DNA from: JBFMHP01 sp040752855 | GTDB lineage: Bacteria; Pseudomonadota; Gammaproteobacteria; RBG-16-57-12 | DNA: 64,000 nucleotides | Direction of reading: 5' to 3' | Assembly (NCBI GenBank): GCA_040752855.1 | Contig: JBFMHP010000021.1 | Location: 62,001-126,000, forward strand | In this document: in pieces, positions 53,178-61,036 of the stretch | Numbering within the stretch: position 1 is the stretch's first letter | Layout: each line of letters starts with the position of its first letter | The notes under the pieces: generated by a model | Database searches by the model: none | What the model was told of the DNA's origin: nothing | What the model saw: only the letters and a program-made list of their open reading frames with translations | Translations under genes and position numbers: made by a program

Positions 53178-54944
53178 TTATGACACAACGACTTGACGGA
53201 ACATGCCAGTGGACATGTGATACAGCAGATGACAGTGCCAGGCCCAGTGTCCGGGCGCATCGGCGGTGACGAGAAAGGTGATGCGCTGCGCCGGTTGAAC
53301 GTTGATGGTGTGTTTGCGTGCCTGAAATTTTCCGTCCGGGCTCTCCAACTCGCTCCACATGCCGTGCAGGTGCATGGGATGGGTCATCATGGTGTCGTTA
53401 TGGAGAATTACGCGCAGCCGTTCGTCACGGCGGAAGTGGATCGGCTTCGTTTGGCTGAAATCCAGGCCATCGATCGACCACGCATAGCGTTCCATGTTGC
53501 CAGTAAGGTGCAGCTCGATCTCGCGCCCGGGTCCACGCGCATCCATCGGACCGCCGATGGTGTGCAGATCGGCATAGGTCAGCACGCGCCGGCCATTGTT
53601 GCGCAGGCCGATGCCTGGATCGTCAAGGTTGGTGCGCGGCGTATCCACCCGCATGTCCACGGAGGGGCCGAACTCGGTACTGGCGTGGCGCACCTTCACC
53701 GCAGCCGGCCCCATGGCCATGCCGCCGTGACCACTGTGCGCCATGCTGCCGTGGCCGCTATGCTCCATCCCGGCCATGTCCCCGTGGTTCATGCTCCCCA
53801 TCATGTCGGTCATGCTGAGCCACTCGGGTTTATCCATGGCCGGCACCTCAGCAGCCATGCCCGCGCGCGGAGCGAGGGTGCCTCGCGCATAACCGCTGCG
53901 ATCCATCGATTGGGCGAAGAGTGTGTAGGCCTGGTCCTTGGGCGTCACGATGGCGTCGTAGGTTTCGCCCGGACCGATGCGGAATTCGTCTACCGTCACG
54001 GGTTCGACATCCTGTCCGTCGGTCTGGATCACGGTCAGCGCCAGACCGGGGATGCGCACATCGAAAAACGTGCCGGTGCCGGCGTTGATGAAACGCAGCC
54101 GCACTCGCTCGCCGGGCTGGAACAGGCCGGCCCAATTGCCGGCCGGCGTGACGCCGTTCATGAGGTAGGTATAGGTATACCCGGAGATGTCCGACAGATC
54201 GGTCGGGTTCATGCGCATCTGGTTCCACATCTGGCGCTTGTCGAGCGCGGCGCCGAGGCCATCGTCGGCGGTATCACGCAGGAAGTCGCCCAGGGTGGGC
54301 TGGCGAAAATTGTAGTAGTCGCTCTGCTTTTTGAGTTTCTTGAGCACAGTCAGCGGGTCTTCGTCCGTCCAGTCGGACAGCAGCACGACATACTCGCGCT
54401 CGGCCTGGATCGAAGCATCGCCCGCCGGGTCGATGATGATGGCGCCGTAGAGGCCGGTCTGCTCGTGCAGCGTGTGGGCGTGATACCAGTACGTGCCGGT
54501 TTGTCGTGCCTGGAAGCGGTAGACAAAGGTCTCGCCCGGCGCGATGCCTGGGAAGCTTATCCCCGGCACGCCGTCCATCTCGTAGGGCAGGATGAGGCCG
54601 TGCCAGTGGATGGCGGTCATCTCCGCCAGGTGATTGGTGACGCGAATAGTGACGGTATCGCCCATGCGGAAGCGCAGCGTGGGGGCGGGGAGTGAGCCGT
54701 TGACCACCGTGGCCATGCGCGGCGCGCCGGTGAAATTGACCGGCACGGATGTGAGGGACAGGTCGAATTCAGTGCCGCGGAGCACCGGCGCCGAGCCGGT
54801 CAGCGCCCCGGCTGTTTCCCGCGCCCAGGCCGGTTTGATCAGAGGAGTGAGTCCAAGCAGCACGCCGCCGGCGGCCAGCCCCTGCAGGAAGCGGCGGCGC
54901 GGCAGGTTGGGTAATACGGAGTTCACTTGTGGAATGCGTTTCAT
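53178..54944 (-). CDS. copA: Multicopper oxidase of the copper resistance system, CopA/PcoA-like
   Basis: Predicted 588 residues. A Tat signal (PRRRFLQGLAAGG) sends the folded copper enzyme to the periplasm. Copper sites: HWHGLILPYEMDGVPG, YWYHAHTLHEQTGLYG, HPMHLHG, and HWAWHCHLLYHMSTGM near the end. A Met-rich insert (MTDMMGSMNHGDMAGMEHSGHG, in parts) is typical of PcoA/CopA. It oxidises Cu(I) to less toxic Cu(II). A putative CopR-type operator is upstream at 55018-55033. Start is the ATG at 54944, which gives the Tat signal directly. Confidence 0.95.
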   Translation of the reverse strand: MKRIPQVNSVLPNLPRRRFLQGLAAGGVLLGLTPLIKPAWARETAGALTGSAPVLRGTEFDLSLTSVPVNFTGAPRMATVVNGSLPAPTLRFRMGDTVTIRVTNHLAEMTAIHWHGLILPYEMDGVPGISFPGIAPGETFVYRFQARQTGTYWYHAHTLHEQTGLYGAIIIDPAGDASIQAEREYVVLLSDWTDEDPLTVLKKLKKQSDYYNFRQPTLGDFLRDTADDGLGAALDKRQMWNQMRMNPTDLSDISGYTYTYLMNGVTPAGNWAGLFQPGERVRLRFINAGTGTFFDVRIPGLALTVIQTDGQDVEPVTVDEFRIGPGETYDAIVTPKDQAYTLFAQSMDRSGYARGTLAPRAGMAAEVPAMDKPEWLSMTDMMGSMNHGDMAGMEHSGHGSMAHSGHGGMAMGPAAVKVRHASTEFGPSVDMRVDTPRTNLDDPGIGLRNNGRRVLTYADLHTIGGPMDARGPGREIELHLTGNMERYAWSIDGLDFSQTKPIHFRRDERLRVILHNDTMMTHPMHLHGMWSELESPDGKFQARKHTINVQPAQRITFLVTADAPGHWAWHCHLLYHMSTGMFRQVVVS

Positions 54945-54994
54945 CTTGGTTTATCGTCCCACTTATGGATACGGTACCAGAGTAGGCGGATACG

Positions 54995-55033
54995 CCTGTC
55001 TCTGGCGTGACAGGATCATTACAATTATGTAAT
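54995..55033 (-). promoter_or_regulatory. Putative copper-responsive operator upstream of copA
   Basis: ATTACAATTATGTAAT (55018-55033) is an inverted repeat of the kind bound by CopR/CusR-type regulators. It lies 74 bases before the copA start. CCTGTCTCTGGCGTGAC (54995-55011) on the copA side is also shared, at the same distance, with the site at 62685-62723. No copRS genes are inside the window. CCTGTC/GACAGG around TCTGGCGT also makes a small hairpin. Confidence 0.65.
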
Positions 55034-55055
55034 TTGGGCGGCGCGGCAACGCACG

Positions 55056-56738
55056 CTAAAACTTTCCTGAACGCAGGATCGCCACCGCCCACCACAACCC
55101 TAGCACGGCGGCGATCACATAGCCGGCGAGACCGAGCAGCGGAATGCCCGCATAGTGCGGCCCGGTGTGGAAGGCCATGACGATGGACGAGCCGATCACG
55201 ATCGCGCCAATGATCAGGCTGAAGCTCAGGCGGTTGCTGGCGCGGTCAAGATGCTCCTGCATTTTATCCAAATGTTCGTGATGTACTCGCACCCCCAGCT
55301 CACCGCGCTCCAGGCTGCCAAGCGCTCGCGTCACGACACGCGGCAGGACTCCGGCGATCCCGCGCAGCGCGTGGGCGGCGCGATATCCTTGCGCAAGTCC
55401 AGCGGCGGCGTTTGGTGGTAACCATTGCCTCCCAACCAAGCGCGGCACGTAGGCGTGCAAAGCAGCGAGCATATTGAAGTGTGCATCGAGTGTGAGACAC
55501 AACGACTCAACCTGCATAAAAACCTTGGCGACGAGCAACAATTCGCGGGGCACGTGAATATCATGTCGGCTGCCCAAAAGTATGAACTGGCGCAGGATCT
55601 CGGCGAACGAAGACGTGCTGCCAGCCGCCGCATAGTATTGATCAAGGGCATTGTCTAAGTCCCGTACGAAGGCTTGGCGGTCGAGGTCCTGTGCCGCGAC
55701 ACCCATTTCGAAATACAGATCGGCCATCCACTCTGCATCACGCAAGATGAGCGCAAGGAATAATTGCCGCAGGTGCTCCTGATCGAGCGGCGACAGGCGG
55801 CCGACGATGCCGAAGTCATGGAAGCACAATCGACCGTGGGGCAGCAGAAAGATATTGCCGGGATGAAGGTCGCCATGAAAGAAGCCGTGCTCGAATATCT
55901 GCGATAGCAACAGGCGCGCCAGCGTTTGCGCGAGCCGCGCGCGGGTCTCGGCATCGCTCGGATAGTCCGCCGTGATGCGTTGGCCGACACTGTGTTCCAT
56001 GGTGAGCACGCGCTGTCCCGAGAGTTCCCAGTATACGCGCGGCACAGAGACAGCCGGCTCGTGTTCGAATTCCTGGCGGAAGCGATCGGCGCTGCGCCCC
56101 TCATCGTTGAAATCGAGTTCGCGCAGGATAGTCTCGGCGAACTCGCCGACCAGGCCCGGCGGGTCAAAGCGCCGCCACTCGGGGATACAGCGCATCACCA
56201 GACGCGCGACGAGATACAAGACCTCGATATCCGCGCGCACCACTTCGTCGATGCCCGGCCGCTGTACCTTGACGATGATCTCGCGGCCATCGGACAACCG
56301 GGCCGCATGCACCTGGGCGATGGAGGCGGCGGCAAATGGTTCTTCATCGAAAGAGGCGTAAATTGCGGAAACCGGCTGCCCGAGCGCTTGCTCGATAATA
56401 TTTCGCGCCTCGGTTCCAGGAAACGGCGGCACGTGATCCTGCAACGATGCCAGTTCTGCGATGACCTCGGTGGCGAATAAGTCCTGGCGCACGCTGAGCA
56501 TTTGTCCGAACTTGACGAAGGTCGGCCCCAGCTCTTCAAGCATCAGCCGAAAACGCCGCGCATCGGAAACGGCGGTGTCCGGCGCCACGCCCTGGGTTTC
56601 GGCGTGCCCGAAGGGCAGGCGCTCGACATAACGCCCGAAACCGTGACGCAGCGCGACGCGCGCGATGTGCAGCAGCCGCGGCGTCTCGCGCAGGGGAAAG
56701 TGGCCAGTGGACGCAGAAGCTTTTATCGTCGCACTCAT
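55056..56738 (-). CDS. UbiB/ABC1-family atypical kinase
   Basis: Predicted 560 residues. The N-terminal KxGQ-type motif is in LGPTFVKFGQMLSVRQD, then ASIAQVHAARLSDGREIIVKVQRPG (Ala-rich loop and Lys), HGDLHPGNIFLLPHG (catalytic loop), HDFGIVGRLS (metal-binding DFG), and two C-terminal helices. UbiB proteins support coenzyme Q production and lipid movement. The start at 56738 overlaps the stop of the CPD-type ATPase gene by four bases and has GGAGG upstream, so it is co-translated with a metal pump, an odd partner. A longer frame upstream is an artefact. Confidence 0.9.
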   Translation of the reverse strand: MSATIKASASTGHFPLRETPRLLHIARVALRHGFGRYVERLPFGHAETQGVAPDTAVSDARRFRLMLEELGPTFVKFGQMLSVRQDLFATEVIAELASLQDHVPPFPGTEARNIIEQALGQPVSAIYASFDEEPFAAASIAQVHAARLSDGREIIVKVQRPGIDEVVRADIEVLYLVARLVMRCIPEWRRFDPPGLVGEFAETILRELDFNDEGRSADRFRQEFEHEPAVSVPRVYWELSGQRVLTMEHSVGQRITADYPSDAETRARLAQTLARLLLSQIFEHGFFHGDLHPGNIFLLPHGRLCFHDFGIVGRLSPLDQEHLRQLFLALILRDAEWMADLYFEMGVAAQDLDRQAFVRDLDNALDQYYAAAGSTSSFAEILRQFILLGSRHDIHVPRELLLVAKVFMQVESLCLTLDAHFNMLAALHAYVPRLVGRQWLPPNAAAGLAQGYRAAHALRGIAGVLPRVVTRALGSLERGELGVRVHHEHLDKMQEHLDRASNRLSFSLIIGAIVIGSSIVMAFHTGPHYAGIPLLGLAGYVIAAVLGLWWAVAILRSGKF

Positions 56739-59122
56739 GCCGCAGCCCTCCTTTCCGCGGCCACACGGGGGAGGCCCGAGAGCCGCACACGTTTTAGCAG
56801 CAGTGCATTCACTGCCACCAGCGCCGAGCTGCCGGACATGGCCAGCGCCGCCACCTCCGGGCTGATCACCAGCGGATAGAAAACGCCGGCCGCCGCTGGA
56901 AACGCCACTACGTTGTAGGCCACCGCCCACCAGAGATTCTGATGCATCTTACGCAGCGTGGCGCGCGACAATTCGAGCGCGCCAACCACGTCATACGGAT
57001 CACTCTTCATCAGTACCACATCGGCGCTCTCCATGGCGACATCGGTGCCGGCGCCGATGGCGAAGCCCACGTCCGCCTGTGTGAGCGCGGGCGCGTCGTT
57101 AATGCCGTCGCCGACCATGCCGACCTTCTTGCCCTGTTGTTGCAGTTCCTTGATCTTGTCCGCCTTCTGCCCGGGAAGCACGTCGGCCAACACGATATCG
57201 ATGCCGAGTGCGCCCGCAATGCGTTCGGCGGTGCCGCGGTTGTCGCCCGTCAGCATCGCCACCTGCACGCCGCGCGCCTGCAGCGCCTTCACGGTGGCAA
57301 CCGACGTCGGGCGCACGGTATCGGCGATGGCGATGAGTCCGACCAGCGTGCCGCCTCGCGCGATATGCACCACGGTGCGGCCGGCGCCCTGCAGCTGCCG
57401 AGCGCTTTCTTCCAGTCCGGCCATATCGATCTGCTGCTCGTCCATGAGTCGGCGATTACCGAGCAACACCGTCGCTTTACCCACCTCGGCACGCGCGCCC
57501 TTGCCTTCGAGCACTGCAAATCCGCTGGCCTTGGCAAAGGAAAGATGCGCCGCTCTGCGCAAGATCGCCTGCGCCAGCGGATGTTCGGAGCCTTCTTCCA
57601 CGGCGGCCGCCAGCGCCAATAACGCTGGTTCGCTCGTCCCCGAGGCGGGCACCACCTCGACGACTTCCGGCTGGCCCATGGTCAGCGTGCCGGTCTTGTC
57701 GAAGACGATGACATCGAGCTTCGTCGCGTCCTCCAGCGCGGCGGCGTTCTTGAACAGAATGCCGTTCATGGCGCCAAGCCCGGTGCCCACCATCACCGCC
57801 ATGGGCGTGGCGAGACCCAGCGCGTCCGGGCAGGCGATCACGAATACCGTGATGGTGAGCGTGAGCGCGAACAACAACTCCTCGCCCAACCACCAGAACC
57901 ACACGGCAAAGGTCAGCAGGCCGATGATGATGGCGATGACGATCAGCCATTGCGAGGCTTTGTCGGCCAGCAGTTGCGCCGGGGCCTTGGAGTTTTGCGC
58001 CTCCTGCACCAGCTTGACGATCTGCGCCAGCGCGGTGTCGGCACCGACCTTGGTGGCGCGATAACGGAACGTGCCGCTCTTGTTGATGGTGGCGCCGATC
58101 ACCGTGTCGCCCGGCTTTTTTCCCACGGGCATCGACTCGCCGGTGAGCATGGATTCGTCCACCTGCGATTCACCTTCCAACACTTTGCCATCCACCGGGA
58201 TCTTGTTGCCGGGACGGATCACGACCACGTCGTCTTTCAGTACCTCGGCGGTCGGCACCTCGATCTCGAGGTTGTCGCGAAACACCGTTGCGATCGGCGG
58301 GGCGAGATCCATGAGGGCGCGGATGGCAGCGGAGGCCCCGGCGCGGGCGCGCATCTCCAGCCAGTGGCCGAGCAGGATGAACACCAGCAGCACCGCCACC
58401 GCCTCGTAGAACTGCACGCCGGGGAAGAAAAAGGTCGCGCCGACGCTGAACACGTAGCCGGTGCCAACGCTTAGAACCACCAACACGGCCATGTTGAGCA
58501 CGCCGTTTCTGAGTGCGCGCCAAGCGGCGAGAAAGAACGGCCAGCACGGCCAAAGCACCGCGGCGCTGGCGAGGAAGAACAGCCACAGATCGAGACGCAG
58601 CCCAAAGGGCGGTGCCGGCGGCACAAACATCCCGCCCATCGGCGAATAGAGAAAGATCGGCACACTAAAGATGAGCGCGACCCAAAAGCGATTACGCATG
58701 TCGCGCACCATGGCCTGCATGTCCATGCCCGGCCCATGTCCCATCTCGTGAGACATCTCCGCCACGTGCCCCGTGACTGCCGCGACCTCTGAGCCGTGTC
58801 CATGTTCTTTGTGCGCGGCATGCCGGTCGGGACTGGTTGGGGCATAGCCCACATCTATCGTTACCGCTTCCGCCGGCGGGTCTTCCGGCGTGCACACGTG
58901 CTTGGGCACTAACTCGCCGCCGCAATGAAATCCGCACGCGCGCACCTGATCTTTGATGGTCTTGAGATCGGTTACCGTTTCATCGTAAACAACCGTGGCG
59001 CTCTGGGTGACGTAATCGACACTGGCGTGCTTGACGCCCGGCAGACGCAACAACTGTTTTTCCACGCCAAGATCGCTGAGCACCGAGGTCAGACCGCCGA
59101 CTTCCACCGTGCTGGTCTTCAT
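56735..59122 (-). CDS. P1B-type ATPase with CPD membrane motif
   Basis: Predicted 795 residues. The N-terminal HMA-like fold lacks CxxC (VGGLTSVLSDLGVEKQLLRL replaces it), then a His/Met-rich stretch (DRHAAHKEHGHG, MSHEMGHGPGMDM). Helices, DESMLTGESMPVG, then CPD at residues 431-433 (FVIACPDALGLATP) where copper pumps have CPC or CPH, DKTGTLTMG, GDGINDAPALTQADVGFAIG, and a last-helix YNVVAFPAAAG with MSGSSALVAVNALLL like CopB-type pumps. Metal specificity cannot be predicted with confidence. It is coupled to the UbiB gene and close to the MFS gene. Confidence 0.9.
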   Translation of the reverse strand: MKTSTVEVGGLTSVLSDLGVEKQLLRLPGVKHASVDYVTQSATVVYDETVTDLKTIKDQVRACGFHCGGELVPKHVCTPEDPPAEAVTIDVGYAPTSPDRHAAHKEHGHGSEVAAVTGHVAEMSHEMGHGPGMDMQAMVRDMRNRFWVALIFSVPIFLYSPMGGMFVPPAPPFGLRLDLWLFFLASAAVLWPCWPFFLAAWRALRNGVLNMAVLVVLSVGTGYVFSVGATFFFPGVQFYEAVAVLLVFILLGHWLEMRARAGASAAIRALMDLAPPIATVFRDNLEIEVPTAEVLKDDVVVIRPGNKIPVDGKVLEGESQVDESMLTGESMPVGKKPGDTVIGATINKSGTFRYRATKVGADTALAQIVKLVQEAQNSKAPAQLLADKASQWLIVIAIIIGLLTFAVWFWWLGEELLFALTLTITVFVIACPDALGLATPMAVMVGTGLGAMNGILFKNAAALEDATKLDVIVFDKTGTLTMGQPEVVEVVPASGTSEPALLALAAAVEEGSEHPLAQAILRRAAHLSFAKASGFAVLEGKGARAEVGKATVLLGNRRLMDEQQIDMAGLEESARQLQGAGRTVVHIARGGTLVGLIAIADTVRPTSVATVKALQARGVQVAMLTGDNRGTAERIAGALGIDIVLADVLPGQKADKIKELQQQGKKVGMVGDGINDAPALTQADVGFAIGAGTDVAMESADVVLMKSDPYDVVGALELSRATLRKMHQNLWWAVAYNVVAFPAAAGVFYPLVISPEVAALAMSGSSALVAVNALLLKRVRLSGLPRVAAERRAAA

Positions 59123-60387
59123 TGTTTCGCTCCATCGCCTTGCAGTCGCTTGACCGTATACGCGCCATCTCCCACGAACTTTTGAAATTTACGCCCCGTG
59201 ATCAGACCGATGACCGCCCCGATCAGCAGCAACGCTGCGGTGAACCAAAAGCTTGCCTGCGGCACAATCGCAAAAAGCCAACCCGCGCTCACCGAACCCA
59301 GAGCCTGGCCCAGGCTGGATACTGCCGTCAGCGTGCCCAACGCGGAGCCTTGGGCTACCCCGGCGCTTAACGAAACCAAAAAAACCAGCGTGGGGGCCAG
59401 CACACCCATGGCCACCGCCAGCAAGCCAACCAAGGGCAGCAGGGTCTGGATCTGTGCCGCGAATGGCTGCAACACTAGCGCGACCGCCATCAATACAAAG
59501 GCTGGGGCCAGGAGGCAAGTGCCGTCGAAGCGCCTCGACCCGGGCGAAAACACGAGCAGCTGTGCGGCGATCATCACCAGGCTGCAGGTCGTAAATAACA
59601 AGCCAATTCCCGAGGGACTGAGCCCAAGGATTGTGCGTCCCAGCAACGTGACACTGACCTCGAACGCCCCGAGCCCGAAGGTGGCCAAGAATCCCAAGAC
59701 GAGCAGCGGCGCGAGGAAAGGACTGCGAGTGCCGGGCAAGCGTGGCCTGTCATTTAACCGCGGGCCACCGGGCTCCGCCACTTCGGGTAGCCGCACGTAA
59801 CTGCTCACGCCTACAGCGGCAGTGATGACCGCGACCACAAAAAGGGGAATGGAAAGTACGCTGCCCAATGGAGTAGCCACTCCCACCTGCGCCGCTGCAT
59901 CGGTGCCGGAGAGCCAACCGCCCAACACCGGCCCCAACAAGAAGCCGAGGGCACTGGCGGCAGTGATCCATGCGAAGCGAAGCGCACGCATTCCCGGTGC
60001 ACTCGCGTCGCCCACGTAGGCCAAGGTCACGGGCAGCACGGCCGCGGCGAATGCGCCGCCCAAGACGCGCGCGACGTAAGCGACCGCCAAGCCCTGAGCA
60101 AGACTGAATATCACTAGTGCCAAGGCGCTGCCGGCGAGACCGATCAAGATAACAGGCCGGCGCCCGTAGCGGTCGGACCACCGTCCCCACAAGGGCGCGA
60201 ATAAGAACAGCGCGAGCAGGTAGACGCCCGTCAACAGGCCGGTATGCCACGGTACGGAACGAGCCGGGTCGGCCAAGAGGCCCTCCAGGAACAAGGGCAG
60301 CGCCGGCAACGCGACGCCATATCCCATAGCTACCACCAGCCCCCCCATCATCAAGAAGAAAAAGGCGCTCGTTCGCAACGGGATCAT
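59119..60387 (-). CDS. MFS transporter
   Basis: Predicted 422 residues with twelve helices. The loop between helices 2 and 3 has APLWGRWSDRYGRRPVIL, the MFS signature. The start MIPLRTSAFFFLMMGG follows the YHS gene stop with ATGA-type overlap, so it depends on coupling. The stop overlaps the CPD ATPase start (also ATGA). The family is drug/metal exporter-like; the cluster suggests a metal or metal-complex efflux role. Longer upstream frames are not supported. Confidence 0.87.
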   Translation of the reverse strand: MIPLRTSAFFFLMMGGLVVAMGYGVALPALPLFLEGLLADPARSVPWHTGLLTGVYLLALFLFAPLWGRWSDRYGRRPVILIGLAGSALALVIFSLAQGLAVAYVARVLGGAFAAAVLPVTLAYVGDASAPGMRALRFAWITAASALGFLLGPVLGGWLSGTDAAAQVGVATPLGSVLSIPLFVVAVITAAVGVSSYVRLPEVAEPGGPRLNDRPRLPGTRSPFLAPLLVLGFLATFGLGAFEVSVTLLGRTILGLSPSGIGLLFTTCSLVMIAAQLLVFSPGSRRFDGTCLLAPAFVLMAVALVLQPFAAQIQTLLPLVGLLAVAMGVLAPTLVFLVSLSAGVAQGSALGTLTAVSSLGQALGSVSAGWLFAIVPQASFWFTAALLLIGAVIGLITGRKFQKFVGDGAYTVKRLQGDGAKQ

Positions 60388-60548
60388 TTCTCCTTTTCCG
60401 CCACCCGCTCTGCATAGCGCCCGGGTGCCTGATCGAACTTGGCCAGGCAATTCGGGCTGCAAAAATAATAGGTCTTGGCTTCATGATGGCGTTGTCCCGC
60501 CGCTTGTTCGGGGTTTACCAACATGCCGCATACCGGATCTTTTTCCAT
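60384..60548 (-). CDS. Stand-alone YHS-domain protein, copy 1
   Basis: Predicted 54 residues. EKDPVCGMLVNPEQAAG and KTYYFCSPNCLAKFDQAP are a complete YHS domain (conserved Cys, CSPNC). It probably binds copper and hands it to the P1B pumps. GGAGGGATAACC precedes the ATG. Its stop overlaps the MFS start. A near-copy is at 62805-62969. Confidence 0.85.
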   Translation of the reverse strand: MEKDPVCGMLVNPEQAAGQRHHEAKTYYFCSPNCLAKFDQAPGRYAERVAEKEK

Positions 60549-60550
60549 GG

Positions 60551-60787
60551 TTATCCCTCCTTATTTTTCAGTGTGTCCTGCTCGAGACGTTTCTTGCGCT
60601 CTTCGTATTCCTCGGTGGAAATCTTGCCGTCGGCGTAGCGACGCTGCAGCCGTTCGAGTGGCGTTGCGCGTGTCTTGCTGCGCGGTACCGGCTCGAACAA
60701 CGCAAACAACCCGACGAGCAGCGCGATCCAGAACAGCCACCAGAACATGTGCATACCCCAGAACAACCCGCCGTCGAAAATGTGCAT
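60551..60787 (-). CDS. SHOCT-domain membrane protein, copy 1
   Basis: Predicted 78 residues. One helix (FWWLFWIALLVGLFALF), then EPVPRSKTRATPLERLQRRYADGKISTEEYEERKKRLEQD (in parts), the SHOCT fold. Members bind nothing well established, but are common in copper clusters and may guide partner oligomerisation. It is two bases upstream of the YHS gene. Duplicate at 62982-63209. Confidence 0.88.
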   Translation of the reverse strand: MHIFDGGLFWGMHMFWWLFWIALLVGLFALFEPVPRSKTRATPLERLQRRYADGKISTEEYEERKKRLEQDTLKNKEG

Positions 60788-60889
60788 GGGTTACCTCCTC
60801 AATTACTGAAACCGTCTCAGTCGGCAGCCGAGGCAGTCCCCATAATATGGGGTACACTGCCGCCGGTGCGCTGACTGATGGTTCAGCAT

Positions 60890-61018
60890 TCAATGGCGGT
60901 GGTGCGACGTACCGCCGGATCTGGTTTCTCTGTCGGAACCAGTCTGAGCCGGCAAATCAGTGCAACCGCCCAGAATAGTCATGACTACGAACAATAAACT
61001 GCCGAGATATCTTTTCAT
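60890..61018 (-). CDS. Tiny lipoprotein, 42 residues
   Basis: A complete small ORF: MKRYLGSLLFVVMTILGGC, a lipoprotein signal with LGGC lipobox (Gly at -2 is slightly unusual), then TDLPAQTGSDRETRSGGT and a His-rich end (SHHRH). AAAGGAC lies before the ATG. It is 18 bases after the stop of the heme-porin gene, likely in the same operon. No family recognised; the His tail suggests metal contact. Confidence 0.6.
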   Translation of the reverse strand: MKRYLGSLLFVVMTILGGCTDLPAQTGSDRETRSGGTSHHRH

Positions 61019-61036
61019 TACCGTTGTCCTTTCGCC

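Noticed and set aside
53193..54695. Rightward 500-codon frame opposite copA
   Set aside because: Shadow of the multicopper oxidase gene; no start context and no recognisable fold.
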